Assembly: GCF_028994775.1 (NCBI RefSeq)
Contig: NZ_JAJQMN010000001.1
Span: 434,001-498,000, forward strand
Origin: Promicromonospora iranensis
Lineage (GTDB): Bacteria > Actinomycetota > Actinomycetes > Actinomycetales > Cellulomonadaceae
DNA length: 64,000 nt
Reading direction: 5' to 3'
Shown: positions 42,273 to 51,607 of the stretch, one piece after another
Layout of the letters: every line of letters starts with the position of its first letter
Position numbering within the stretch: the first letter of the stretch is position 1
Position numbers and translations under genes: made by a program
The notes under the pieces: model-generated
What the model was told of the DNA's origin: nothing
The model's database searches: none
The model's input: the letters and a program-made list of their open reading frames with translations, nothing else

Positions 42273-43238
42273 TCACCGTCCGCGCGCGGAGCGGCGACGG
42301 CGGCGGGCCTCCGCGGCGAGCTCCACCGCGTCGTCGAGCTCGTCCTCGACGGCGGCAAGGTCCGCACGAGCCTCGTCCGCCGCCGTACGTGCCTCGTCCA
42401 GCGCGCGGCGCGTCTCGTCCCTCTCGGCCGCGACCCGGTCGAGCTCCCGCTCCAGGCGTTCCAGCTCGCTCTCGCCGTGCTCGATCCCGGCGTCGGCGGA
42501 GCGGAGCCGCTCGCGGACGTCGTCGCGGCGCGACTCGAGACGGTCCACCTGCGCGCTCGCCTCCTCGACGGCCTCTTCCGCGGCGGCCAGCTCCGCGGCG
42601 GCCGGGTCAGGCTTCCCACGTCCGGATGACCTCGACCTCTCCGCTCGTGCCGGCTTGTCGACGGCACGATCCCGGGCAGCACGCGAACCGCCGTCGGACG
42701 TCGTGGGGTGCAGCTCGACCAGCTCGGCCTCTTCGCCCTGCTCGTCCACGATCCCGAAACCGACGTGCTGCAGCGCCCGGGAGAGCCGCCCGGCCCGCAC
42801 CACCGCGGCGGCGTCCGGGTCCATCACGGCGGCGGTCAGCGTTTCCGTCAGCCGGTCGAGCACAGCGGACGACACCGGCCGACCGCCCACCTCGCCGGCC
42901 TCGCGCACGGTGCGGACCAGGCCCTCGGTCCGCTGGCGGCGCAGGTGATCCAGCGCCCGGACCCGGCCTCGGTCCCGCTCCTGGGTGGCGGCGCGCAGCT
43001 CGTCACCCAGGTCCGCGAGCGCCGCGATCTCCTCGGGGTGCTCCCGCGCGACCTGGTTGATCACCCAGGCGGCCACGGACGGTTTCGGCAGACGCTTGAC
43101 CCGCTCGGCGCCCAGGCGGTCACCGCTGTCCGTCGCCTGCCGGACGACGGCGTCGCGGGCAGCGATGAACTCGCCGAGCGGGCGGACGTAGAGCGCGTCG
43201 ACGGCGGTGTCGAGATCGAGCTGGTCGTGCGCTGGCAC
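42273..43238 (-). CDS. Coiled-coil protein of unknown function
   Basis: 321 residues from a GTG at 43238 with AGGAACC upstream; the frame continues upstream to 43439 without coding character. The N-terminal ~170 residues are globular and helical (LYVRPLGEFIAARDAVVRQA, then KPSVAAWVINQVAREHPEEI), the middle is a basic linker (KPARAERSRSSGRGK), and from about residue 220 to the end it is a continuous heptad-rich coiled coil. Proteins with this layout are common but unnamed in actinobacteria. It lies downstream of the T7SS locus, separated by 318 bases; a link is not shown. Confidence 0.75.
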   Translation of the reverse strand: MPAHDQLDLDTAVDALYVRPLGEFIAARDAVVRQATDSGDRLGAERVKRLPKPSVAAWVINQVAREHPEEIAALADLGDELRAATQERDRGRVRALDHLRRQRTEGLVRTVREAGEVGGRPVSSAVLDRLTETLTAAVMDPDAAAVVRAGRLSRALQHVGFGIVDEQGEEAELVELHPTTSDGGSRAARDRAVDKPARAERSRSSGRGKPDPAAAELAAAEEAVEEASAQVDRLESRRDDVRERLRSADAGIEHGESELERLERELDRVAAERDETRRALDEARTAADEARADLAAVEDELDDAVELAAEARRRRRSARGR

Positions 43239-43556
43239 GGTTCCTACGGTGGCACGACGTCGCACTTCGCGCGCGACACGACGCGCGCGACACGCGCGCG
43301 ACACGCGCGCGCGGCCAGCACACGCGTCGCCACCACACGCGAGGTTCGCCTCAGGCAGGTTTTTGTCGCTTGTGCTGAATTGTTCAGCGCAGGTGAACCA
43401 GGCATGCCCAGGGCGAACGAATTTCACGAGACCTGGCACCTGCCGCCAGGGTCAACCCTGCACCACGACCCGACCGGAGCCGCCCCGCACCGCTCGGACC
43501 CGCCCCGTCCGGACCTGGCACGGCCCCAACCTGCACGCACCAACCCCGCGGCGCCC
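43239..43556. other. Gene-free spacer with CG-alternating repeat
   Basis: 318 bases without a supported gene between the coiled-coil gene start and the T7SS ATPase stop. It holds the CGCGCGACA repeat at 43261-43320, an AT-richer stretch around 43360-43385 (TTTTTGTCGCTTGTG) that could hold the coiled-coil gene promoter on the minus strand, and small inverted repeats after the ATPase stop that are too weak to call a terminator. Confidence 0.6.
43261..43320. repeat. Alternating CG tract with CGCGCGACA repeats
   Basis: Several imperfect copies of a 9-13-base unit (CGCGCGACACG) form nearly uninterrupted alternating purine-pyrimidine sequence, of the kind able to adopt Z-DNA. Located just upstream of the coiled-coil gene start. 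Confidence 0.75.
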
Positions 43557-46500
43557 CTACACCGTCGGGACCAGCAGCGTGATCAGCTCCCCCGATCCGA
43601 GGTGTACCAGGGCCTTGCCCGGGCTGACCTGCGACGAGACAGCCGAGCGCGCCAGGCTGACGCCCACGAGGTCGCCGTCGAACCGGTCCTGCGGACTGAG
43701 CAGCGCGCCTCGCCGGAACTTCTTGGCGTCGACCTGCCAGCCGGAGAACCCGCCCGCGACCTCGGACGCCTCGCCACCGAGGATCAGCCCTCGCTGGTTG
43801 TCCGCAGCGGTGCGCAGGTAGGCCCGCAGCCAGGTCTTGGCGGGAGCGTCGGTGACCTGCTCGCCGTCGTCGACCACGAGGACCACGGGCGTGCCGTCGG
43901 GGTCGAGGTGCGGCGCGAGGTCCTCCTCGGTCACCTCGGGGTCCGTGAGCACGGCCCGGACGCCGTCCCGGCCGTCCAGGTCGCGCAGGATGCTCGGCCG
44001 CGGCGCGAGCACCACGACCTGGGTGCCGCCACGCAGCAGCGATTCCGTCATCACCGCGAGCATCGTGGACCGCCCGGACCGGGACGGCCCGGCCACGATG
44101 AAGGCCGGCGCGTCGTTGGCCAGGTCCATGCCGAACGCCGTCAGGTCGTCGCCGCCGACACCGAGCAGCGCCCACATGGGCCGGGCCGCCTCCCGGCCCA
44201 CGTACTGGTAGGCCGCGTCGACGGTGATCGTGGACGGCAGGTCGTCCACCCGGAACGGTCCGGTCCCTGGCGCCACGTCCTCCCGTTCGCGGATCGTCGC
44301 GGCGATCTGGCGGGCCACGGCCGTCTGGGCACGCCCGGCCGGATCGTCCCCGAGGACCGCCACCTGCACCTCGAGTCCGCTCCCGGACCGGAAGGCACGC
44401 CCGGGCTGGATCTCCTCGGGCAGCTTCTTGTGGTTGATACCGACCATGCCGTAGTCGAACCGGTCGGTGAGCCGCAGCACGAGGGTGTCGTCGGTCAGCA
44501 CGCTCATCCGGCTCGACAGCAGGCTGCGGTCACCGGCGATCAGCAGGTGGATGCCGGCGCTCGCGCCGTCGCGCAGCAGCTCCTGGACCTGTTCGACCAG
44601 CGTGCCGCCGTCGACCTCGCCGTAGCTGCTCATGAAGCTCTCCCAGCGGTCGATCAGCACCAGCACCCGCGGCAGGCGTGTCTCCGGTTCGGCGAGCTCC
44701 CGCTGCTCGGTGACGCTGGAGAAGTTGCCGGCGGCAAGGACCTGCTGCCGCCGTCCGAGCTCCGCCTGGAGGCGGCCGAGCAGGCGGCTGACGCGGTCGG
44801 CCTGCCCGCGCTGCACGACGGCGCCCGTGTGCGGCAGCTCGCCCAGCACCGTCAGGGCGCCGTTGCCGCAATCGATCGCGTAGAGATGCAGGTCGGCCAC
44901 GGGCATGGCGGTGGCAGCCGCGAACGCCGTGGTGCGCAGCGTGGTCGAGCGCCCGCTGCCGGGCGCGCCGACCACGTAGCGGTGGCCGAAGCTGTCGAGG
45001 TCGATCACCGCGGGGCCCTGGCGCTGGTCCGCCGGCGAGTCCTCCATCGCCCAGGCGAACGCCGACTCCGCCGCGGGCTGCGCCACCTCGGAGAGCTGGA
45101 GCAGGTCCGGCAGCGGCGGCAGCCAGGGCCGGCGCGGGTCGGGCCAGGCGCCCAGCCGGGCGGCCTCGCGCAGGGTCGCGACGAGGGCGGCCAGGTCGGT
45201 CTCGACGTCCTCCCGGCGCTTCACCCTCGGGCGGCTGGGCGGGGCCGTCCCCAGGTCCGCCACGGACACCCGCGCGACGAACGGGGCTTCCACCTGCCCG
45301 ACGTCCGACAGGGAGAGGCGGCGGCCCCCGACCCGGGCGGACTGGAAGGGGATCACCGACGCGTGCCCGAGCCGGGCGTAGGCCCGGCCGGGCTGCGACT
45401 TGGCGATCTCCGCGGCCTCGGTCGCGTCGATGACGTCCTTGGACTCGCCCTTGTCCGTCATCCGGAGGGCGACGCGCAGGTTGGTGTTGGCGCGGATCTC
45501 CGGTGAGATCACGCCAGAGGGTCGCTGGGTGGCGAGGACGAGGTGGATGCCCAGGGAGCGGCCACGCTGCGCGATGTTGACCAGACCGGCGACGAAGTCG
45601 GGCAGCTCGCGGGCCATCGAGGCGAACTCGTCGATGACGATCATGAGGCGCGGCAGCGTGGGGCCGACGTGCCCGCGGCCCTGCGCGTCGAGGTAGTCCT
45701 CCAGGTCCTTCGCGCCGGCATCGGCCAGCACGTGCTCCCGGTAGGTGAGCTCGGCACGCAGCGAGTCCAGGGCGCGTTCGACGAGGTGGGAGTCCAGGTC
45801 GGTGACCATGCCGACCGTGTGCGGCAGCTGCTCGCACTGACTGAACGCGGCGCCGCCCTTGTAGTCGACGAGTACGAAGTTCATGGTCTCCGGCGTGTTC
45901 ACCACCGCCAGCGACGCGACGACGGTCTGCAGGAACTCCGACTTGCCCGAGCCCGTGGTGCCGCCCACGAGGGCGTGCGGCCCGTCGCGCACCAGGTCGA
46001 GCGCGAACGGCCCGTCGAGCGAGACGCCCACGACGGCCGCGGTGCTGCCCTTCGACACTCCCCGCCAGCGGGTGACCATCTGCTCGGCGTCGAGGTCCTC
46101 GATGCCGAGCACCTCGACGAGCCGTGCCGAGTCCGGGATCAGCCCCTCGCCCTCGCTGGCGGTCACGTCGTGCACGGCGGCCACCGCGCGGGCCACGGGT
46201 TCGAACCAGTCGTCGGCGACCTCGTCGACCAGCACGGTGCGCAGGTCGTCGGCGTCCTGCCGGCGCAGCGTCATGCCGCCGTCGACCCGCGCGAGCGCCA
46301 CGGCCGTGCACTCCTCGGGCAGCAGCTGCTCGTCGCCGTCCAGGCACACGACGCTCACGCCGACGCCGGGGCCGTCGCGCAAGATGGACACCACGCCCGG
46401 CAGCGCGCGCAGCCTGCGAGCGCCGTCGAGCACCACGACCACCTGCGGGCCGGACATGAGCTTGTTGCCCGACGCCTCCATGGCCGCCCGGCGCTGGGTG

Positions 46501-47954
46501 ATCAGGGAGCTCACCTCGGCGACGCGCGCTGCGAGGGTCTCCGTGGTGGTCCCGATCAGGGCCACCGCCGTCTGCCCGAACGAGGGCCGCACGTGCGGCA
46601 GCCACGCGGCCCAGGCCCACTCCTGCACGTGCTCGGAGCTGGTCAGCACGTAGACCTGGACGTCGCGCGGGCTCTGCAGCACCCCGAGCTGGCCCACCAT
46701 CCAGCGGGCCCGACGGCGCGGCCAGTCTCCCGGACCTGCCAGCCCGACGACGCCCGCCTCCCGCAGGGGCACGGTGACCGGCACCGACCGCACGGTGGCG
46801 CGGGTCTTGCGGCGGTGCTCCGGCTCGGCGCTGTCCTCCACCTCTACGCGGCTGGTGGCGTCAGCGAGGCCGAGCCGGACGGTCAGGTGGTCGCCGTCGG
46901 TGCTGCGGCGTTCCCACAGCCGTCGGGTCGGCGTGGTGGCGATCAGCCGCAGCTCGGCGGCGCCGGGGCTGGACACCCGCCGGCGGTGCTGCTCGCGCCG
47001 TACCGCGTCGAGCACCTCGTCCTCGAGCGCGGCGCGCTCCTCGGCGTGCTGCTTCAGCCGCTCCTTGTGGGTGGTCACGCCGTTGCGCTTCTGCATCCAC
47101 CAGTGTCCGAGGCCCATCAGCGGCGAGGCCAGCGCGAACATCAGGTAGTACGGCGACTGGAACACGAACGCCATGGTGATGCCCAGCACCGCCGGCATCG
47201 CCATGGCCAGCCACGGCAGCGGGTTCCGCGCGGGCGGCTGCGGCTCAGCGGGCAGGCGGAAGTGCGTCGCGGGCATCGGCGGCAGCAGCCGCGGCGGCCG
47301 GTTGTAGTCCAGGTGCCCGGGCTCGACGGCGGGGCGGAGGTCGGCGTCGGGTCGCGTGGCCGGCTGGACCGTGAGGACGCTCGGTCCGATCCGCAGCTGG
47401 GTGCCCGTGGCCCACGGCGCCTCGTCCTCGCCCAGCGGCTCCTCCAGCCGGTCCAGGTGCACCAGCCGGCCGGCGGAACGGGGATCAGGGGCGCGCCGCA
47501 CCCGTACCGCGCCGTCGAGCGCGACGACGACGGCGATCGCGGCCAGCCCGCCCTCGCGCGGTTCGTCGACGCGGACGCGACCGTCGTTCCCGATTTGCAC
47601 CGTGGACTCCCCGACGCCGAGCCGGACCACCGCGCCGGCGCCGGTCCCGCCCGTGACGCACAGGTCGACGGGCCCGCCCGCCATGCCGTTCGCGCGGCCG
47701 TCCGTCAGGCTCGCGTCGCCCGCGAACGTGACGACGGCGCCGTCCCGGACGCCCGATTCCGCCACGCGCACGTCCTGACCGGGGCCGTAGCTGGTCGGCA
47801 CCGGACGCCCGTCCACATACATCGTGCTGCCCCGCGGCGCGCCGACCTCGGCGGCCAGCCGCTCGGCCAGGTCCGCCGCGGTGGTGCGCTCGTCCAGCTC
47901 CAGGGTCAGCAGCGTCTCGCGCACCCCGTGGCGCGCGGTGATCAGAGCCTGCAC
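43557..47954 (-). CDS. Type VII secretion FtsK/SpoIIIE-type ATPase (EssC/EccC-like)
   Basis: 1465 residues from a GTG at 47954 with GGGAGG upstream. Residues 1-80 look like a small ubiquitin- or FHA-like domain, 95-200 like an FHA domain, then YNRPPRLLPP, two membrane segments (about 247-283), and three FtsK-type ATPase domains. Domain 1 is canonical: GGTTGSGKS (Lys671), MIVIDEF, and LATQRP. Domains 2 (GAPGSGRST) and 3 (GPSRSGRST) have Arg for the Walker Lys and lack the DE Walker B, so they are probably binding or regulatory domains, as reported for EccC. This layout resembles Firmicutes EssC more than single-chain EccCa/b. It drives export of WXG100 proteins and is the last gene of the operon. 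Confidence 0.92.
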   Translation of the reverse strand: MQALITARHGVRETLLTLELDERTTAADLAERLAAEVGAPRGSTMYVDGRPVPTSYGPGQDVRVAESGVRDGAVVTFAGDASLTDGRANGMAGGPVDLCVTGGTGAGAVVRLGVGESTVQIGNDGRVRVDEPREGGLAAIAVVVALDGAVRVRRAPDPRSAGRLVHLDRLEEPLGEDEAPWATGTQLRIGPSVLTVQPATRPDADLRPAVEPGHLDYNRPPRLLPPMPATHFRLPAEPQPPARNPLPWLAMAMPAVLGITMAFVFQSPYYLMFALASPLMGLGHWWMQKRNGVTTHKERLKQHAEERAALEDEVLDAVRREQHRRRVSSPGAAELRLIATTPTRRLWERRSTDGDHLTVRLGLADATSRVEVEDSAEPEHRRKTRATVRSVPVTVPLREAGVVGLAGPGDWPRRRARWMVGQLGVLQSPRDVQVYVLTSSEHVQEWAWAAWLPHVRPSFGQTAVALIGTTTETLAARVAEVSSLITQRRAAMEASGNKLMSGPQVVVVLDGARRLRALPGVVSILRDGPGVGVSVVCLDGDEQLLPEECTAVALARVDGGMTLRRQDADDLRTVLVDEVADDWFEPVARAVAAVHDVTASEGEGLIPDSARLVEVLGIEDLDAEQMVTRWRGVSKGSTAAVVGVSLDGPFALDLVRDGPHALVGGTTGSGKSEFLQTVVASLAVVNTPETMNFVLVDYKGGAAFSQCEQLPHTVGMVTDLDSHLVERALDSLRAELTYREHVLADAGAKDLEDYLDAQGRGHVGPTLPRLMIVIDEFASMARELPDFVAGLVNIAQRGRSLGIHLVLATQRPSGVISPEIRANTNLRVALRMTDKGESKDVIDATEAAEIAKSQPGRAYARLGHASVIPFQSARVGGRRLSLSDVGQVEAPFVARVSVADLGTAPPSRPRVKRREDVETDLAALVATLREAARLGAWPDPRRPWLPPLPDLLQLSEVAQPAAESAFAWAMEDSPADQRQGPAVIDLDSFGHRYVVGAPGSGRSTTLRTTAFAAATAMPVADLHLYAIDCGNGALTVLGELPHTGAVVQRGQADRVSRLLGRLQAELGRRQQVLAAGNFSSVTEQRELAEPETRLPRVLVLIDRWESFMSSYGEVDGGTLVEQVQELLRDGASAGIHLLIAGDRSLLSSRMSVLTDDTLVLRLTDRFDYGMVGINHKKLPEEIQPGRAFRSGSGLEVQVAVLGDDPAGRAQTAVARQIAATIREREDVAPGTGPFRVDDLPSTITVDAAYQYVGREAARPMWALLGVGGDDLTAFGMDLANDAPAFIVAGPSRSGRSTMLAVMTESLLRGGTQVVVLAPRPSILRDLDGRDGVRAVLTDPEVTEEDLAPHLDPDGTPVVLVVDDGEQVTDAPAKTWLRAYLRTAADNQRGLILGGEASEVAGGFSGWQVDAKKFRRGALLSPQDRFDGDLVGVSLARSAVSSQVSPGKALVHLGSGELITLLVPTV

Positions 47955-47955
47955 G

Positions 47956-49848
47956 TCACTCGCCTCCCCGCCGTACGGCGGTCTGCTCGTCGTAGCGCAC
48001 GTCGGGCAGGAACCCGCTGCGCAGCCAGCCGTCGTCACCCGCGGTGAACCGCCACCGTGCCGACGGCGCCGAGCCGAGCACGATCACCACCCACGTGAAC
48101 TCCGGGCTCGCGAACCGAGCGGCCAGCATGTCCTGCTGCGCCGCCGTCGGTGCCTGGGACAGCACCAGCACACCGCCCTCGCCCACCACGAGCTCGGGCA
48201 CCACCTGCTCGATCCCGGCGAGGTGCTCCACCTGCTCCGGCTGCGGCAGGCCGTTGCCGACCATCACCACGCGCGGGTCGTCCGACCACGGGTTGCCCGT
48301 GAGCTCGCCCAGCCACCGGCGCAGCACCTCGTGCCGCGCCTGCGTCGGCCCGTCCAGGCTGATCACGCCACGGGCCGCGGCGAAGTCCACGAGCACCCGC
48401 CCGGTCTCACCCATGCCCAGGTTGACCAGCCGGGCGAACTGCGCCGTCGAGCCGTCGGACGCCGCACCCGACTGCAGCTTCGCGAGCGGCGCCACCCAGC
48501 TCTGGCCGTCCTCGCTCACCACCCACGGCTCAGGAGCGGGGGCTGCGGGGTTGGTCAGGCGCAGCCGCAGCGAACTGCCCTCGATGAACACCCCGGTGAC
48601 GCCGGGCAGGTCCAGGCCGTCCCGCTCGCACGCGGTCATCAGCACGCGCAGCGACCGGTCGACGGTCCACGCCGCCGACGTGTCGGTCCGCAGCAGGCTG
48701 TCGTCGAACGGTTCGTGGCGCCTCCGCCGGCGCACGAGCCAGATCCCGAGCCCGACCAGCAGCGCCAGCAGCAGCGCCGCCCCGGCCGCGTACATGACCG
48801 GGCCGATCGGCCCGGAGCTGGCGGCCTGCTCGGCCCCCGCCACCTCCACCGTCGGGGCGGCCGACGGCGACACCGTGGGCGACGGCTCGGCCGAGGGCGG
48901 CCCGAACCCGGGGAGCGGGCCGAACTCGAGCCCCTTCCCCGTGGCGTCCTTGGGCATCTTGAGCACCCAGCCGGGCCGCAGGGTCCTGGGGTCCGTCATG
49001 TACTTGCCGTCAGGCTGCCGGTGCCCCTCGGTCAGCTCCGCGATCTCGGGCCAGCGGTCCCGGTCGGCGAGGAACCGCTCGGCGATGTCGTTGAGCTTCT
49101 CCGACTTGCCGTCCGGCGCCTTGCGCACCACGTAGTACAGGACCGATCCTGGCGGCCCGGTGCGCTTCGGCACCGGGGCCGACGTCGTCGGCGCGGGCTC
49201 CGAGGCCACCGTGGCGGACCTCGACGGCTCCGGCTCCTTCGGCTCGGACGCCTTCGGCCGCGGGTTCGCCGGCTTCTTGGACGGCTTGGGCGCCTCCGGC
49301 TCGGGCTCCGGCTCCGGCTCGCCGAAGATGCGGAGCTCCCAGATCGAGTTGCCCGCCGTACCGCTCCGGGCGGTGGAGTACATCTGCACGTAGCGGCCCT
49401 CGCCGCGGATGTTGATGACGTCCTGGCCGCCGTCGGCCGCTTCCGTGAACCAGTGCGTCTCCCAGGTCTCGCCGTCCTGCGACAGCTGGATGGAGTACGC
49501 CGTCGAGTGGGAGACCTCCCAGTCGATCTCCACCCGGTGCACGACGGTGGACCGTTCCAGGTCGATCCGCAGCCACTGCGGGTCGCTGAACCCGCTCGAC
49601 CAGCGGGTACCCGGGTTGCCGTCCACCGCCTGACGCGCCGGGAAGTCGGGCTTCTCCAGCGAGGACGCCACCGCGGGCTTGCCGCGCGACAGCAGGACCG
49701 GCTCGGGCTCGGCGGCCGCGGCGGGCAGGGCGGGTCCGAGACCCGCGAGCGCGACGGAGACGGCCACGGAGACAGCCACGGAGAACGTCACCGTGGACCT
49801 CACCGTGGACGCCATCAGGGACGCCATCGGGGACATCAACCCGGACAT
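47956..49848 (-). CDS. Discoidin-LysM-transmembrane protein of the T7SS locus
   Basis: About 630 residues from the ATG at 49848 (good GCGGGGG site); a GTG at 49878 is possible. Signal peptide to about residue 46; F5/8-type C (discoidin) domain at about 51-176 (AVDGNPGTRWSSGFSDPQW, then IDLERSTVVHRVEI); a Pro/Glu/Lys-rich linker; a LysM-like domain at about 236-300 (LNDIAERFLADRDRWPEI, PGWVLKMP); one membrane helix at 349-372; and a cytoplasmic domain of about 255 residues starting EPFDDSLLRTDTSAAW. That last domain is highly similar to the one in the neighbouring gene. Cell-wall binding outside plus a conserved cytoplasmic domain suggests a structural secretion component; this is inference. 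Confidence 0.8.
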   Translation of the reverse strand: MSGLMSPMASLMASTVRSTVTFSVAVSVAVSVALAGLGPALPAAAAEPEPVLLSRGKPAVASSLEKPDFPARQAVDGNPGTRWSSGFSDPQWLRIDLERSTVVHRVEIDWEVSHSTAYSIQLSQDGETWETHWFTEAADGGQDVINIRGEGRYVQMYSTARSGTAGNSIWELRIFGEPEPEPEPEAPKPSKKPANPRPKASEPKEPEPSRSATVASEPAPTTSAPVPKRTGPPGSVLYYVVRKAPDGKSEKLNDIAERFLADRDRWPEIAELTEGHRQPDGKYMTDPRTLRPGWVLKMPKDATGKGLEFGPLPGFGPPSAEPSPTVSPSAAPTVEVAGAEQAASSGPIGPVMYAAGAALLLALLVGLGIWLVRRRRRHEPFDDSLLRTDTSAAWTVDRSLRVLMTACERDGLDLPGVTGVFIEGSSLRLRLTNPAAPAPEPWVVSEDGQSWVAPLAKLQSGAASDGSTAQFARLVNLGMGETGRVLVDFAAARGVISLDGPTQARHEVLRRWLGELTGNPWSDDPRVVMVGNGLPQPEQVEHLAGIEQVVPELVVGEGGVLVLSQAPTAAQQDMLAARFASPEFTWVVIVLGSAPSARWRFTAGDDGWLRSGFLPDVRYDEQTAVRRGGE

Positions 49849-49864
49849 CCCCCGCGACCCGACC

Positions 49865-51535
49865 TCACTCGCCCGCACGACGCACCGCCGCCTGCTCCGT
49901 GTAGCGCACGTCGGGCAGGAACCGGCTGCGCAGCCAGCCGTCGTCGTCCGCGGTGAGGCGCCACCTGGCCGACGGCGACTCGCCCAGCACGATCACCACC
50001 CAGCCGAACTGTGGCGAGGTGAACCGGGCGGCGAGCAGGTCCTGCTGCGCGACGGACGGCGCCTGGGACAGCACCAGCACGCCGCCCCCCGCGGCGTCGA
50101 GCTCGGGTATCACCTGCTCGATCGCCGCGAGGCGCTCCGCCTGCTCTGCCTGCGGCAGGCCGTTGCCGACCATCACCACGCGCGGGTCGTCCGACCACGG
50201 GTTCCCGGTCAGCTCACCCAGCCACCGACGCAGCACCTCGTGCCGTGCCCGGGTCGGACCGTCCAGGCTGATCACACCACGCGCCGAGGCGAAGTCCACC
50301 AGAACCCGGCCCGTCTCGCCCACGCCGATCGTGACCAGGCGCGAGAACCGGGACGTCGGTGCCTCCGACGCCGGCGCCGACTGCAGCTTCGCGAGCGGCG
50401 CGGACCAGCTCTGCCCGTCCTCGTTCGCCACCCACGGCGCCGGTGCCGGCGAGACCGGGCTCGCCAGCCGGAGCCGCATGGCCGCACCCTCGATGAACAC
50501 CCCGGTGACGGCCGGCAGGTCCTGGCCGTCCCGCTCGCACGCGGCCATCAGCACCCGCAGCGCCCGGTCCACCATCCACGCCGCCGACGTGTCGGTGCGC
50601 AGCAGGCTGTCGTCGAAGGGTTCCTCCCGGTTCCAACGCCGGCGGCGCACCAGCAGGATGATGCCGAGCACCACGGGCACGGCCAGCGCCACCGCTCCGA
50701 CGGCGATCAGCGCCGGCACCAGCCAGGATGGCTCCGTGCCTGCGGATTCCTGGCCGGCCGTTGCGTCGGACCCCGCCTCGGACGGCGGACCGCTCGCCTC
50801 GGCCACCGGGCTCGGGCCCGGGAGGGGGCCGAGCTGCAGGCCTTCGCCCTCGGCGTCCTCGGGCAGCTGCAGCGCCCAGCCCACCTCGACCACCTCCGGG
50901 TCGGTGAGCGCACCGCCGTCGGGCTGGGTGCGGCCCTCGTTCAGCGCGAAGATCTCCGGGTGGCGTTCGCCGTCGCCCAGGAACCGCTCGGCGATCAGGT
51001 ACAGGTACTCGGTCTCGCCCTCCGGCGTCCTGCCGACCACGTAGTACGGCACGGCGGGCGTGGACTCGGGCGTTGCCCCGGCCCCGGACCCGGACGCGTC
51101 AGCCGACGGCGCCGCGCCGCTCGCCGGTTCACTCGCCCCGGTCCCGGCCCCCGCCGGCCCGGTGGGCAGCACCCCCACCTGGACGCCCTCGCCCTCGGCG
51201 TCGTCGGGCAGCTGCATCACCCAGCCCGGCAGTACGGAGGCGGGTTCGGTCAGCGTGTTCCCGTCCGGCTGCGTGCGCCCCTCGTTCAGGTCGAAGATCT
51301 CCGTGTACCGCTGGCCGTCGCCGAGGAACCGCTGCGCGATGTCGAACAGGAACTCCGGCTCGCCGTTCGGCCTGGTCTGCATCACGTAGTACTTGACCTG
51401 CTCGCCGTCCTTGTCGCCGGTGCCGACGCGGGTGCCGGCTTCGGCTGGGACGGCGGCGGCCACGAGGAACACGGCCGACGCCAGGGCAAGGCCCGCCGCT
51501 GCGAGAGCACCGGCGATGCGATGGACGTGATGCAC
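49865..51535 (-). CDS. Double-LysM transmembrane protein of the T7SS locus
   Basis: 556 residues from a GTG at 51535 with GGAG upstream. Signal peptide to about residue 33; two LysM-like domains at about 48-112 and 162-226 (each with F-DIAQRFLGDG or IAERFLGDG, NEGRTQPDG, and PGW/VGW-LQLP); a low-complexity linker; one membrane helix at 271-296; and a cytoplasmic domain of about 255 residues starting EEPFDDSLLRTDTSAAWM. The cytoplasmic domain contains LGELTGNPWSDDPRVVMVGNGLPQ, almost identical in the neighbouring paralogue. The two genes are clearly duplicates that diverged in their outer halves. No such protein is a standard T7SS component. Confidence 0.8.
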   Translation of the reverse strand: MHHVHRIAGALAAAGLALASAVFLVAAAVPAEAGTRVGTGDKDGEQVKYYVMQTRPNGEPEFLFDIAQRFLGDGQRYTEIFDLNEGRTQPDGNTLTEPASVLPGWVMQLPDDAEGEGVQVGVLPTGPAGAGTGASEPASGAAPSADASGSGAGATPESTPAVPYYVVGRTPEGETEYLYLIAERFLGDGERHPEIFALNEGRTQPDGGALTDPEVVEVGWALQLPEDAEGEGLQLGPLPGPSPVAEASGPPSEAGSDATAGQESAGTEPSWLVPALIAVGAVALAVPVVLGIILLVRRRRWNREEPFDDSLLRTDTSAAWMVDRALRVLMAACERDGQDLPAVTGVFIEGAAMRLRLASPVSPAPAPWVANEDGQSWSAPLAKLQSAPASEAPTSRFSRLVTIGVGETGRVLVDFASARGVISLDGPTRARHEVLRRWLGELTGNPWSDDPRVVMVGNGLPQAEQAERLAAIEQVIPELDAAGGGVLVLSQAPSVAQQDLLAARFTSPQFGWVVIVLGESPSARWRLTADDDGWLRSRFLPDVRYTEQAAVRRAGE

Positions 51536-51607
51536 GTTGACTCCGTCTTCAGGTGTGTCGGTCGGTCAGAGGGTGGTGCCGAAGTGGTGAGAGGTGGCGC
51601 GGGCAGC

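Noticed and set aside
45543-48047. 834-residue plus-strand open frame
   Set aside because: Antisense to the FtsK-type ATPase gene; no motif of its own.
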